Positions 6,907 through 14,455 are shown, counted from the stretch's first letter. The stretch: 15,342 nt of DNA from JAAZZIT01 sp964480525 (GCA_964480525.1 CAYZOV010000036.1:1-15342), one strand, 5' to 3'. Notes: generated from the sequence alone by a model not told the origin. Translations and numbers: made by a program.

Positions 6907-8283
6907 TTGCTTTACACCGACCTTTTGTTTGTATACGCATTTCTGCCGTTGACAATTATCGCCGGTCTTTTTGACGACAGCGCAGAATACAAAAACCTCA
7001 TACTTGTTATTTCTTCCCTGATTTTCTTTACTTGGGGGCGACCGATAATAATTTTGCTTTTGTTCCTGACCGTTTTTGCGGATTACGGGTTGGGTTTTGT
7101 GGCAAACAGCAAAAACAAAATCGCAAAATACGCAGGTCTTTTGTTAAGTATCTGCCTTAACTGTGGCTTTTTTGTGGTTTTTGCAAGAAATTATCTGTTC
7201 AAAACAGGTTCGGTTTTTGAAAAATTTACCGCTCTTTCGTTTTCCGAAAAATTGATACCGTTGGGTGTTGCTTTTTATACAATTCGTGGCGTCAGCTATG
7301 TTTTTGACGTTTTTAAAGGCAACGTTAAACTGGAAAAAAATCCGTTTTGTTTGCTGACTTATATGACTTGTTATCATTTTATGCTTGCAGGTCCCATTGT
7401 GCGTTACGGCGACGTTGAACCCCAAATAAGGCACAGAACCGTCACCGCAAACAACCTTAGCGACGGCTTAACCCGTTTTGTGTTCGGTCTTGGTAAAGCC
7501 ACCCTTATTGCGCCCGCTTTTTCAAAACTGATGAGTGCTTCGTTGGACTTTGAAAACACAACCACCGTGGGTGCGGTGCTTGGATTTGTGGGATTTTTGG
7601 GTTATTATTTCTGGAGTTTTGAGGGATTTACAGACATGGCGCTGGGTCTTGGAAAAACAAACGGCTTTAGTTACGAAGAAAATATGAAACCTTTTTACGT
7701 TGAAAAAGGCTTTTCCCAAAACGCATATTCTTTCAACGGCACTTTGACGAGATTTTTCTCCGACGTGCTTGTTTACAAAGGCGATAAAAAAATTCTTAAC
7801 CTGTTGACAACGCTTTTGTGCGGCGCTGTTTGCGGACTTTGGTACGAATTTTCCAAAGGAACATTTGGCGGTGCGGTGCTTGTTGCGGTGTTTGTCCTGT
7901 TGGAAAAGTATGTTGTTAAACAAAAATTTCCTAATCTGCCGAAAATTGTTGTGGGAATTTACACAACCGTCGGACTTTTGCTGTGTTCGTCATTTTTCAT
8001 GGTTGACGCTTTTTGGCAATGGAAAGATTGGGTTCTGGCGATTTTAGGCAAACGCACCGTGGCTTTTTCAAACAGTTTGGCGGTTGAAATTTTTAAAGAA
8101 AACTTTGTTTTGATACTTTTCGGCGTGGTTTTTGCCGTGCCTTATGTTCGTGACCTGTTTAAGAAAATTGCACAAAAAGTCACCCAAAAGGGTGGCTACG
8201 GCGGTGTGCGAATCGCAAAAATGCTGGGTACGGTTGCCGTGCTTTTAATGTACACCGTCGAATCGTACCAACTTGCTCTTTAA
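6907..8283 (+). CDS. MBOAT-fold membrane protein lacking the family histidines
   Basis: A 458-residue multi-pass protein of the AlgI/DltB-like membrane-bound O-acyltransferase family, whose active members transfer acyl groups to extracellular polymers. The family order is clear: an AlgI-like N terminus, IPLGVAFYTIRGVSYVFDVFKG (117-138), AGPIVRYGDVEPQI (161-174) and FEGFTDMALGLGKTNGFSYEENMKPF (238-263). Two key spots deviate. The usual WRRWH segment reads AYSFN (Asn277 at the His position), and the usual GLWHG reads GLWYE (Tyr313 in place of the catalytic His). The protein may therefore be non-catalytic or use a different mechanism. It starts with TTG, 8 bases after GGAG; no internal Met starts before residue 153, and family members begin the same way. 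The next gene starts 20 bases downstream. Confidence 0.82.
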   Translation: MLYTDLLFVYAFLPLTIIAGLFDDSAEYKNLILVISSLIFFTWGRPIIILLLFLTVFADYGLGFVANSKNKIAKYAGLLLSICLNCGFFVVFARNYLFKTGSVFEKFTALSFSEKLIPLGVAFYTIRGVSYVFDVFKGNVKLEKNPFCLLTYMTCYHFMLAGPIVRYGDVEPQIRHRTVTANNLSDGLTRFVFGLGKATLIAPAFSKLMSASLDFENTTTVGAVLGFVGFLGYYFWSFEGFTDMALGLGKTNGFSYEENMKPFYVEKGFSQNAYSFNGTLTRFFSDVLVYKGDKKILNLLTTLLCGAVCGLWYEFSKGTFGGAVLVAVFVLLEKYVVKQKFPNLPKIVVGIYTTVGLLLCSSFFMVDAFWQWKDWVLAILGKRTVAFSNSLAVEIFKENFVLILFGVVFAVPYVRDLFKKIAQKVTQKGGYGGVRIAKMLGTVAVLLMYTVESYQLAL

Positions 8284-8303
8284 CCGCAGAAAGGAGGGTA
8301 AAA

Positions 8304-9341
8304 ATGGGAGATTTGGATTTTAAACTTTCATCTGCGGGTGAAAAGGATTCAACCCATTCAAATTTAAGCAACGAATCTTTGGATTTGAAAATTACAAACG
8401 GCACTTTGGAAAAAGTTGAAAAAGCCGAAAATAATCTTCCGAAAACTTTGGGGGAGGAATATTTCCAGAGCCTTTTTGACTTGGAAAAATCCGAAACGGC
8501 GGAAGAAATCTTGCAGGAAATCACTTCCGAAATTCCCGAAAACGACGAACTTTCGGAAGATGTTTTTCAAAATTTGCAAAACGAAACCGTTTCCGACTTG
8601 GCGGAAGAAATCATGCAGGAAATTACTTCCGATATTCCCGAAAACGACGAACTTTCGGAAGAAACCCCAACCGACTTGACGAACGAAAAGGAAATCATCA
8701 TGTCGGCAAACGAAATTCTTCCGTCCGAAAGTGCCACGGACAACGTTTTGACCGGACTTTCGCAAACCACACTCAAAGACAAATACGATTTTCTCAACCT
8801 TTGCGTTTTGGCTGTGGTAATTTTGCTTTTGGGAATGACGTTTATATTTGCAAAAAATTCGACAAGCGGAAACGATTCTGTTAAGTTTTCTCTTTCAACT
8901 GTAAAAACAGGGGAATACACCCAATATTTAGGCGAACAATACACCGAAAAAATGCCCCTTGAAAAAACAATGACGCAGGCAAACGTTTTTTTGCGTAAAA
9001 TTTTCGGAAAAACCGACCTTGAATTTGTGGTTTTCAAGGACACCGAACCCCCTAACGGCCCTGTGGATAACAACAATCTGGGCGGAATGTCCGCAAACGA
9101 CGGCTTTTCAGAGAACGAAACCACCACCACGTCGGCAACCCAGAGCGTGACTTTGCAGACCACCACCCCGAAATTTGTTCAGGGGTTTGAGCTTTCGACC
9201 CCCGAAGAAACCGACGAAACCGACAAGGTTTTCACGGGCAGACCGATAAAAACCACCACTTCAAAAGTGACGACCACAATAAAGCTCCCCGAAACAACTG
9301 ACGAAACAACCACGGGCAAAGTTAATTTGATTTTGCCTTAA
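8304..9341 (+). CDS. Acidic single-pass membrane protein with Thr-rich tail, DHHW-like stub
   Basis: No firm family assignment. The 345-residue protein has a long acidic, probably disordered cytoplasmic N terminus containing two near-identical 21-residue blocks (66-86 and 100-120, period 34: AEEI-QEITS-IPENDELSE). One membrane helix follows (about 162-183), then an extracellular part ending in Thr-rich sequence (271-339). The stretch 203-241 (GEYTQYLGEQYTEKMPLEK, then a helix and FGKTDL) resembles the N-terminal stalk of DHHW/AlgX-like proteins, the usual partners of AlgI-type MBOAT enzymes. The SGNH hydrolase domain that normally follows is absent. AAAGGAGGG precedes the start and the gene is co-transcribed with the MBOAT gene. 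I infer a partner or scaffold role. The membrane topology is also inferred. Confidence 0.7.
   Translation: MGDLDFKLSSAGEKDSTHSNLSNESLDLKITNGTLEKVEKAENNLPKTLGEEYFQSLFDLEKSETAEEILQEITSEIPENDELSEDVFQNLQNETVSDLAEEIMQEITSDIPENDELSEETPTDLTNEKEIIMSANEILPSESATDNVLTGLSQTTLKDKYDFLNLCVLAVVILLLGMTFIFAKNSTSGNDSVKFSLSTVKTGEYTQYLGEQYTEKMPLEKTMTQANVFLRKIFGKTDLEFVVFKDTEPPNGPVDNNNLGGMSANDGFSENETTTTSATQSVTLQTTTPKFVQGFELSTPEETDETDKVFTGRPIKTTTSKVTTTIKLPETTDETTTGKVNLILP
8498..8662 (+). repeat. In-frame tandem duplication inside the acidic protein gene
   Basis: Positions 8498-8560 and 8600-8662 are identical at 60 of 63 bases and lie 102 bases apart, exactly 34 codons. The high DNA identity suggests a recent duplication. 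Confidence 0.9.
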
Positions 9342-9356
9342 AACGGCTAAGAAATT

Positions 9357-9398
9357 CAAAACCTTCCGCTTTTTCGGGAGGTTTTGTTTGAATTTTTT
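9357..9398 (+). terminator. Rho-independent terminator of the MBOAT operon
   Basis: CAAAACCTTCCG (9357-9368) pairs with CGGGAGGTTTTG (9375-9386) over 12 positions with one T-G wobble and a 6-base loop. TTTGAATTTTTT follows. Confidence 0.9.
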
Positions 9399-9412
9399 GA
9401 AAAAATTGTCGC

Positions 9413-9439
9413 ATTTACCTATTGACAAGGTAGGTAAAT
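9413..9439. promoter_or_regulatory. Upstream operator of the metY-cysK-rrf2 operon
   Basis: ATTTACCTA (9413-9421) and TAGGTAAAT (9431-9439) are perfect 9-base inverted arms with a 9-base spacer. The spacer contains the -35 hexamer, so a bound dimer would block RNA polymerase. The Rrf2 regulator encoded at the end of the operon is the obvious candidate ligand, by inference from position. Confidence 0.78.
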
Positions 9440-9450
9440 GGTGCTATAAT
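9422..9450 (+). promoter_or_regulatory. Perfect consensus promoter of metY-cysK-rrf2
   Basis: TTGACA (9422-9427), 17 bases, TATAAT (9445-9450). Both hexamers and the spacer match the sigma-A consensus exactly, which implies very strong expression unless repressed. The predicted start is near 9457. Confidence 0.93.
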
Positions 9451-9457
9451 CTTATTA

Positions 9458-9476
9458 ACCTACAAAACAGGTAGGT
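9458..9476. promoter_or_regulatory. Downstream operator of the metY-cysK-rrf2 operon
   Basis: ACCTAC (9458-9463) and GTAGGT (9471-9476) are inverted arms with a 7-base spacer, at the predicted transcription start. The core word ACCTA/TAGGT is the same as in the upstream palindrome. The two centres lie about 41 bases apart, close to four helical turns. Confidence 0.72.
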
Positions 9477-9498
9477 AATTATTTAGCAAGGTGAACTT

Positions 9499-9555
9499 AT
9501 GACAATTATTTTTCAAAAACTTTTACGGTCTAATTTTCGTTTTGGACGAATGTGA
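9499..9555 (+). CDS. Possible 18-residue leader peptide upstream of metY
   Basis: A small frame in the 5' leader reads MTIIFQKLLRSNFRFGRM and starts at an ATG preceded by AAGGTG with 5-base spacing. It is not rich in Met or Cys codons, so it does not look like a classical amino-acid attenuator. Its stop codon overlaps the 3' arm of a weak AT-rich hairpin (9531-9538 with 9554-9561) that is followed by six T at 9564-9569. It could couple translation to readthrough or be chance. Confidence 0.35.
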   Translation: MTIIFQKLLRSNFRFGRM

Positions 9556-9600
9556 AAATTAAATTTTTTACCAAAAAGCCAAACGAAAGGATAGATTTTA

Positions 9601-10893
9601 ATGACAAAAAAATATAATTTTGAAACGCTTCAGCTCCACGTCGGACAAGAACAGCCCGACCCTGCCACGGACGCAAGAGCCGTGCCGATTTACCAAACGA
9701 CTTCATATGTTTTTCACAACTGCGAACACGCCCAAGCGAGATTCGGGCTTGCGGACGAGGGAAACATTTACGGTCGTTTGACAAATTCAACCCAAGAGGT
9801 TTTGGAAAAACGCATTAACGCCTTAGAGGGCGGTGTTGGTGCGTTGACGCTGTCAAGCGGTGCGGCGGCGATAACTTATACGCTTCAGGCACTTGCACAA
9901 AACGGCGGTCACATTGTGGCACAAAAAACCATTTACGGCGGAAGTTACAACCTTTTGGCGCACACTTTGCCTACTTTCGGAATAACCGCCACTTTTGTGG
10001 ACATACATAATTTAGAGGAAGTCGAAAGTGCCATTTGCGAAAACACACGGGCGATTTTTATCGAAACTCTGGGCAATCCAAACTGCGATATTCCCGATTT
10101 TGACAAGCTTTCAAAAATTGCCCACGACCGCAAAATCCCCCTTGTTGCGGACAACACTTTCGGAACGCCATATTTAATTCGCCCAATAGAACACGGGGTG
10201 GACATTGTGGTACATTCGGCGACTAAATTTATCGGCGGTCACGGCACGACTTTGGGCGGAATTATTGTGGATTCGGGAAATTTCGATTGGGAAAACTCCA
10301 CAAAATTCCCTCAAATATCACACCCAAACCCAAGTTATCACGGAATTTCGTTTACAAAAGCCGTTGGCAAAAACGCTTTTATAACCTATATTCGTGCGGT
10401 TTTGTTGCGTGACATGGGTGCGACAATTTCACCGTTTAACGCATTTTTGCTGTTGCAGGGTGTGGAAACGCTGTCGCTTAGGCTTGAACGTCACGTTGAA
10501 AACACAAAAAAAGTTGTGGAATTTTTAAATTCTCACCCATTTGTGGAAAAAGTCAACCACCCGTCACTTGAAAACCACCCGAACCACAATTTGTACAAAA
10601 AATATTTTCCAAAAGGCGGAGGGTCGATTTTCACATTTGAAATAAAGGGTAGCGTAAACGAAGCCCACAAATTTATCGATAACCTTAAAATTTTCTCCCT
10701 TTTGGCAAACGTTGCGGACGTAAAATCTCTTGTAATCCACCCCGCAACCACCACTCACAGCCAGCTAAGTGACAAAGAACTTTCGGAACAGGGAATCAAG
10801 CCGAACACAATCAGGCTTTCTATCGGCACAGAACACATTGACGACATTATCTGGGATTTACAAAACGGATTTAATTCAATTACGGAGGGTTAA
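9601..10893 (+). CDS. metY: O-acetylhomoserine sulfhydrylase (Cys/Met PLP enzyme)
   Basis: Cytosolic PLP enzyme that makes homocysteine from O-acetylhomoserine and sulfide, giving direct sulfur entry to methionine. The 430-residue length suits the long MetY subgroup rather than the shorter MetB/MetC types. Visible marks are the N-terminal FETLQLHVGQ and PIYQTTSYVF, YGRLTNST, LSSGAAAITYTLQAL, the NP-dipeptide region ETLGNPN, VADNTFGTPYL, and HSATKFIGGHG with the PLP lysine Lys209. AAAGG lies about 8 bases before the ATG. It is the first structural gene of the sulfur operon under the dual-palindrome promoter. The gene name follows family length and motifs; a closely related gamma-lyase activity is less likely. 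Confidence 0.93.
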   Translation: MTKKYNFETLQLHVGQEQPDPATDARAVPIYQTTSYVFHNCEHAQARFGLADEGNIYGRLTNSTQEVLEKRINALEGGVGALTLSSGAAAITYTLQALAQNGGHIVAQKTIYGGSYNLLAHTLPTFGITATFVDIHNLEEVESAICENTRAIFIETLGNPNCDIPDFDKLSKIAHDRKIPLVADNTFGTPYLIRPIEHGVDIVVHSATKFIGGHGTTLGGIIVDSGNFDWENSTKFPQISHPNPSYHGISFTKAVGKNAFITYIRAVLLRDMGATISPFNAFLLLQGVETLSLRLERHVENTKKVVEFLNSHPFVEKVNHPSLENHPNHNLYKKYFPKGGGSIFTFEIKGSVNEAHKFIDNLKIFSLLANVADVKSLVIHPATTTHSQLSDKELSEQGIKPNTIRLSIGTEHIDDIIWDLQNGFNSITEG

Positions 10894-10895
10894 TT

Positions 10896-11825
10896 ATGTC
10901 AAAAATTTACACATCAGCAGACCAACTTATCGGAAAAACTCCACTTTTGGAGCTGGGAAGAATTGAAGAAAAACTGGGCATTTGCTCAAAAATTCTGGCT
11001 AAACTTGAATACTTTAACACCACGGGTTCGGTTAAGGACAGGGTTGCGAAAGTTATGCTTGACGAAGCGGAAAAAGAGGGAAAATTAAGCAAAGATTCTG
11101 TAATTATCGAACCGACAAGCGGTAACACGGGCATAGGTCTTGCGTCGGTGGCAACCGCAAGAGGGTACAGAACTATCATAGTTATGCCCGAAACCATGTC
11201 CGCCGAAAGACGTACTTTGATGAAAGCATACGGTGCGGAGCTTGTTCTGACCGAGGGCGCAAAAGGTATGTCGGGGGCAATCGCAAAAGCCGAAGAACTT
11301 GCAAAAGAAATTCCAAACAGCTTTATTCCGTCGCAGTTTACCAATCCTGCCAACGCAAAGGCTCACCGTGAATCCACAGGCGTAGAAATTTGGGAGGATA
11401 CGGACGGCAAAGTTGACATTTTTGTGGCAGGCGTCGGCACAGGCGGAACTATCACAGGGGTTGGAGAATATCTTAAATCCAAAAACCCCGACGTGAAAAT
11501 CGTTGCGGTTGAACCGTCGGGTTCGCCTGTTTTGTCAAAAGGAAAATCGGGCGCTCATAAACTTCAAGGAATCGGCGCAGGGTTTGTTCCCGAAGTTTTA
11601 AACACCGAAATTTACGACGAAGTTATTGCGGTTGAAAACGAGGACGCTTTTGAAATGGCACGTCTTGTTGGCAAAACCGAGGGGGTTTTGGTCGGAATTT
11701 CGTCGGGAGCGGCTCTTTGGGCAGGCGTTGAGATTGCAAAACGTGAAGAAAACAAAGGCAAAAATATCGTTGTCTTAATGCCCGACACAGGCGACAGATA
11801 TTTGTCAACCGAACTTTTTGCGTAA
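10896..11825 (+). CDS. cysK: Cysteine synthase (O-acetylserine sulfhydrylase)
   Basis: Cytosolic PLP enzyme that makes cysteine from O-acetylserine and sulfide. The 309-residue length is typical. Lys47 in TGSVKDRVA holds PLP, PTSGNTGIGLA (73-83) is the substrate-binding loop, GVGTGGTITG binds the cofactor phosphate, and the GISSGAA segment closes the PLP ring site. Its ATG follows the metY stop by 2 bases and its GGAGG binding site lies inside the end of metY, so translation is probably coupled. Together the two enzymes feed sulfide into both homocysteine and cysteine. In Bacillus CysK also binds the Rrf2 regulator CymR; the adjacent rrf2 gene makes a similar partnership possible here. Confidence 0.95.
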   Translation: MSKIYTSADQLIGKTPLLELGRIEEKLGICSKILAKLEYFNTTGSVKDRVAKVMLDEAEKEGKLSKDSVIIEPTSGNTGIGLASVATARGYRTIIVMPETMSAERRTLMKAYGAELVLTEGAKGMSGAIAKAEELAKEIPNSFIPSQFTNPANAKAHRESTGVEIWEDTDGKVDIFVAGVGTGGTITGVGEYLKSKNPDVKIVAVEPSGSPVLSKGKSGAHKLQGIGAGFVPEVLNTEIYDEVIAVENEDAFEMARLVGKTEGVLVGISSGAALWAGVEIAKREENKGKNIVVLMPDTGDRYLSTELFA

Positions 11826-11843
11826 TTTTCGGGTAAAAATGCC

Positions 11844-12254
11844 ATGATGATTTCAACAAGAGGGCGGTATGCCTTGAGAGTGATGATTGACCTGACAGAA
11901 CACGCAAACGAGGGGTATATCCCCATGAAAGAGGTTGCAAAACGTCAGGGAATTTCCCTGAAATATATCGAACGAATTGTGCCGGTGCTTGTTAAAAACG
12001 GTCTTGTAGAGGGTTTGCACGGCAAAGGCGGCGGTTATAAATTAAGCGTCAGTCCGCAAAACTGCACGGTTGGTGAAATTCTAAGGCTGACCGAGGGCAA
12101 CCTTGCTCCGGTTGCGTGTCTTGAATGTGACACCGTGCAATGCGACCGCAAAGACCAATGCAAAACCATAGGTATGTGGAGCGAATTTCACAAAATGACT
12201 AACGACTTTTTCGACAAAATTTCACTTAGCGATTTAACAAACACCTCGCTTTAA
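11844..12254 (+). CDS. Rrf2-family transcriptional regulator with four-cysteine cluster
   Basis: A 136-residue winged-helix regulator of the Rrf2 family (IscR, CymR and NsrR relatives). The N terminus MMISTRGRYALRVMIDL is typical and supports the ATG at 11844, although its ribosome binding site is weak. The helix-turn-helix runs through ISLKYIERIVPVLVKNGLV (37-55) and the wing through GKGGGYKL (60-67). Cys92, Cys95, Cys100 and Cys106 sit where IscR-type members bind an Fe-S cluster, while CymR-type members lack that set. It may therefore sense Fe-S status or redox, or act on cysteine supply through CysK. It is the last gene of the operon, 18 bases after cysK, and probably autoregulated at the palindromes upstream of metY. 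Confidence 0.9.
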   Translation: MMISTRGRYALRVMIDLTEHANEGYIPMKEVAKRQGISLKYIERIVPVLVKNGLVEGLHGKGGGYKLSVSPQNCTVGEILRLTEGNLAPVACLECDTVQCDRKDQCKTIGMWSEFHKMTNDFFDKISLSDLTNTSL

Positions 12255-12344
12255 TTTGCAATAGATTCCTTTTGTTTTGGGTTTTTAATTAAGTTGCACA
12301 AAAATAACAAGAAAAATTTGTGAGAATTGTTTTTGGTTAAACTG

Positions 12345-12373
12345 TATACAAACCGAAAAAAATATGTTATACT
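12345..12373 (+). promoter_or_regulatory. Possible promoter of the cytidylate-kinase-like gene
   Basis: TATACA (12345-12350) and TATACT (12368-12373) are 17 bases apart. The -35 match is only 4 of 6 and overlaps the palindrome TGTATACA. There is no clear terminator after the rrf2 gene, so some readthrough is possible. Confidence 0.4.
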
Positions 12374-12416
12374 TATTGTACAAAACCACTATACAAAATG
12401 AGAGGAGCGAAAGGCT

Positions 12417-13034
12417 ATGACATCAATTATTACAATAAGCCGAGAGTTTGGAAGCGGAGGACGTGAGATTGGAAAAAAACTTGCGGAACGTCTGAATATC
12501 CCGTTTTATGACAAGGAACTTTTGGAAGAAGCCGCAAAACAGAGCGGAATTTGCGAAGATTTGTTCCACAAACACGACGAAACCTACACCAGCAGTTTGC
12601 TGTATTCGCTTGTTATGGGGGCTTATCCTGTGTCAAACGACGGAAAACTTTATCCGGATATGCCTTTGAACCACAAAATCTTTTTGGCACAATTTGACGC
12701 TATAAAGTCAATTGCCGAAAAAGGTCCGTGTGTAATGGTGGGCAGATGTGCGGATTACGTTTTGGCGGACGATTATAAAACCATAGATTTCTTCATTTAC
12801 GGGGATATGCCCGAAAAGAAAAAGCGTATTCTGGAACGATATGACATTGAGAAAAACAAGGTTGAGGATTTTATAAAGAAAACCGACAAACGCCGTGCAA
12901 GTTATTACAATTATTATTCCGACAGAAAATGGGGCGTTGCAAGTCATTACGACCTTTGCATAAATTCGTCGGAATTGGGCATTGACAAAACCGTCGATAT
13001 TCTGGAAGCGTACATTAAAATACATGAGGGATAA
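12417..13034 (+). CDS. Cytidylate-kinase-like P-loop protein
   Basis: A 205-residue P-loop protein of the cytidylate kinase-like family common in Clostridia and gut bacteria. The N-terminal nucleotide-binding loop is seen in ITISREFGSGGREIGKKLAE (5-24), which is a GSGG form rather than a classical GKST Walker A. A conserved VGRCADYVL segment lies mid-protein, and an arginine-rich lid-like region (KTDKRRASYYNYYSDRKWG) follows. True CMP kinases are usually about 220 residues and have a different substrate domain, so this may phosphorylate another substrate; the function of this subgroup is not known. GGAG lies 11 bases and AAAGG 3 bases before the ATG. Ends at a bidirectional terminator. Confidence 0.85.
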   Translation: MTSIITISREFGSGGREIGKKLAERLNIPFYDKELLEEAAKQSGICEDLFHKHDETYTSSLLYSLVMGAYPVSNDGKLYPDMPLNHKIFLAQFDAIKSIAEKGPCVMVGRCADYVLADDYKTIDFFIYGDMPEKKKRILERYDIEKNKVEDFIKKTDKRRASYYNYYSDRKWGVASHYDLCINSSELGIDKTVDILEAYIKIHEG

Positions 13035-13035
13035 A

Positions 13036-13070
13036 ACAAAACCGTGTGCTTTTTCGCACACGGTTTTTTT
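13036..13070. terminator. Bidirectional terminator between kinase-like and exonuclease genes
   Basis: CCGTGTGC (13042-13049) and GCACACGG (13056-13063) pair perfectly around a 6-base loop, with A-runs and T-runs extending the stem on both sides. It can stop transcripts from both convergent genes. Confidence 0.93.
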
Positions 13071-14355
13071 ATGCAAGCCCCACCGCAAGTGGATTTTTTG
13101 TGAATTTTGCTTTTACGTTTATGTTTTTTTCCATGCTCTTTTTCTTTAAGTCGTCCATTTCGTAGATTCTTCGCACAACAACGGTTTTGCTTCCCGATTT
13201 TTTAAAGTTAAAACTTGCGTAGTATTCTTTTTTGCAATCGCATTTGCCTTGTTTTACCCCACGAAAAGCACCTTTTGAATAGTATTCCCCAAGCTTTACT
13301 TCGCTGTGACAGCAAGGACAGCAAAATTTTTCCAAAATCGGATTTGCCAAAATTTCGTACTTCGTTTGGGCGTTTTCGCTAAGTCTGACTTTTTCCAATA
13401 CACCAAGCCTTTTTTCTTCGGACGAAAGCTTTATTCTGTGAGTGCCTGTCTTGTTTTCGACCTTTTTAACATTCTTTTTTTCTTCGTAATATTTTCTGCT
13501 CTGTTCGGTCATAGGGTACAAAAGTCTTGTTATTTCAATCTTTTTGTCGTCCGCTCTTTTAAGTTTAAACCTTATAAGATATTCTTTTTCGCAAACGCAT
13601 TTGCCCCACGCCATAAACCGTGAAGCGTTTTGGAAAACCAAACCGTCGCAGGTGACGACTTTTTTGCACTCGGGACAGCAAAATTTAAGATTTTCCGGGT
13701 CCGAAAGAGCGTCGGCAGGTTTTTCGTAATGCTTTTCGGGTTTGAATCTTTCTAAAAATTCACCGCTTGAACATTCGTAATAATTTTTAATCGTGGAATA
13801 ATTCGCCAAACCTTGAAACATATCCATGTGCAAACATATTCGGGCGGTGTTTTTTGCGTCGTTTAGTGCGTCGTGAGCGTCAAGAGGGGGTTCGTTGAGC
13901 ATTTGCATAGCGTCCAAAAGGGAAACTTGCTTTCGCTCTTTCATAATCTGCCCCGCAAAAATCGCCTGCAAATTGTACGAATCGGGAATCCACTCAACGT
14001 CAATGCCGTAAATTTCCATATTAACACGCAAAATTCCTACGTCGTCGCAACCCCAAGTCATTATGGCAAAATCCTCACCGCACCATTTTTGAAATTTTTC
14101 AAAAACAATAGGAAACGGCAAACCGCACCTTAATGTTTCATTTGTAATTCCCGTCAGTTCGGAAACTTTTTTGTGCATTTTTCGGTAGTATTTCGGCATA
14201 ACTATCATGTCGAAAACATCAGTTACGATAAAATTTTCGTCAAGTTTCACCGCACCTATCTGAATAATTTCACCGTACATAATCACGGGTTTTCGCACCA
14301 GCATTTCCTCACACAACGGCTGGTTCCATTCCATATCCAAAACTATGTAATTCAT
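13069..14355 (-). CDS. DEDDh 3'-5' exonuclease with two C-terminal Cys4 modules
   Basis: An N-terminal RNase T/DNA polymerase III epsilon-type exonuclease domain (about 1-180) carries the DEDDh residues: Asp7 and Glu9 in LDMEWN, an acidic Asp104/Asp105 in WGCDDVG, and His161 with Asp166 in HDALNDAKNTA. Two repeats follow. Module 1 has FCCPEC (226-230) and KCVC (252-255). Module 2 has FCCPCC (345-349) and KCDC (371-374). The four cysteines in each have the same spacing, C-x2-C-x22-C-x-C, and the modules are 119 residues apart. Both continue into KEY and an F-rich strand, suggesting paired zinc ribbons that could bind nucleic acid. AAGGAG lies 7 bases upstream of the ATG. The substrate (DNA or RNA) is not evident. 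The C-terminal pair is unlike standard PolIII epsilon or RNase T. Confidence 0.88.
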   Translation of the reverse strand: MNYIVLDMEWNQPLCEEMLVRKPVIMYGEIIQIGAVKLDENFIVTDVFDMIVMPKYYRKMHKKVSELTGITNETLRCGLPFPIVFEKFQKWCGEDFAIMTWGCDDVGILRVNMEIYGIDVEWIPDSYNLQAIFAGQIMKERKQVSLLDAMQMLNEPPLDAHDALNDAKNTARICLHMDMFQGLANYSTIKNYYECSSGEFLERFKPEKHYEKPADALSDPENLKFCCPECKKVVTCDGLVFQNASRFMAWGKCVCEKEYLIRFKLKRADDKKIEITRLLYPMTEQSRKYYEEKKNVKKVENKTGTHRIKLSSEEKRLGVLEKVRLSENAQTKYEILANPILEKFCCPCCHSEVKLGEYYSKGAFRGVKQGKCDCKKEYYASFNFKKSGSKTVVVRRIYEMDDLKKKSMEKNINVKAKFTKNPLAVGLA

Positions 14356-14455
14356 ATAAAACTCCTTGATTTGACAATTTGAAAACGTACCGTTTTCATC
14401 GATTCACCTCACCACGCTTTTGTTGGGTAGTAAAGTTTGTTTTGTTCGGTGGCGT

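Noticed and set aside
9457..9600. SAM riboswitch or T-box in the metY leader
   Set aside because: No conserved S-box or T-box sequences are seen, and the leader is AT-rich with only weak stems.
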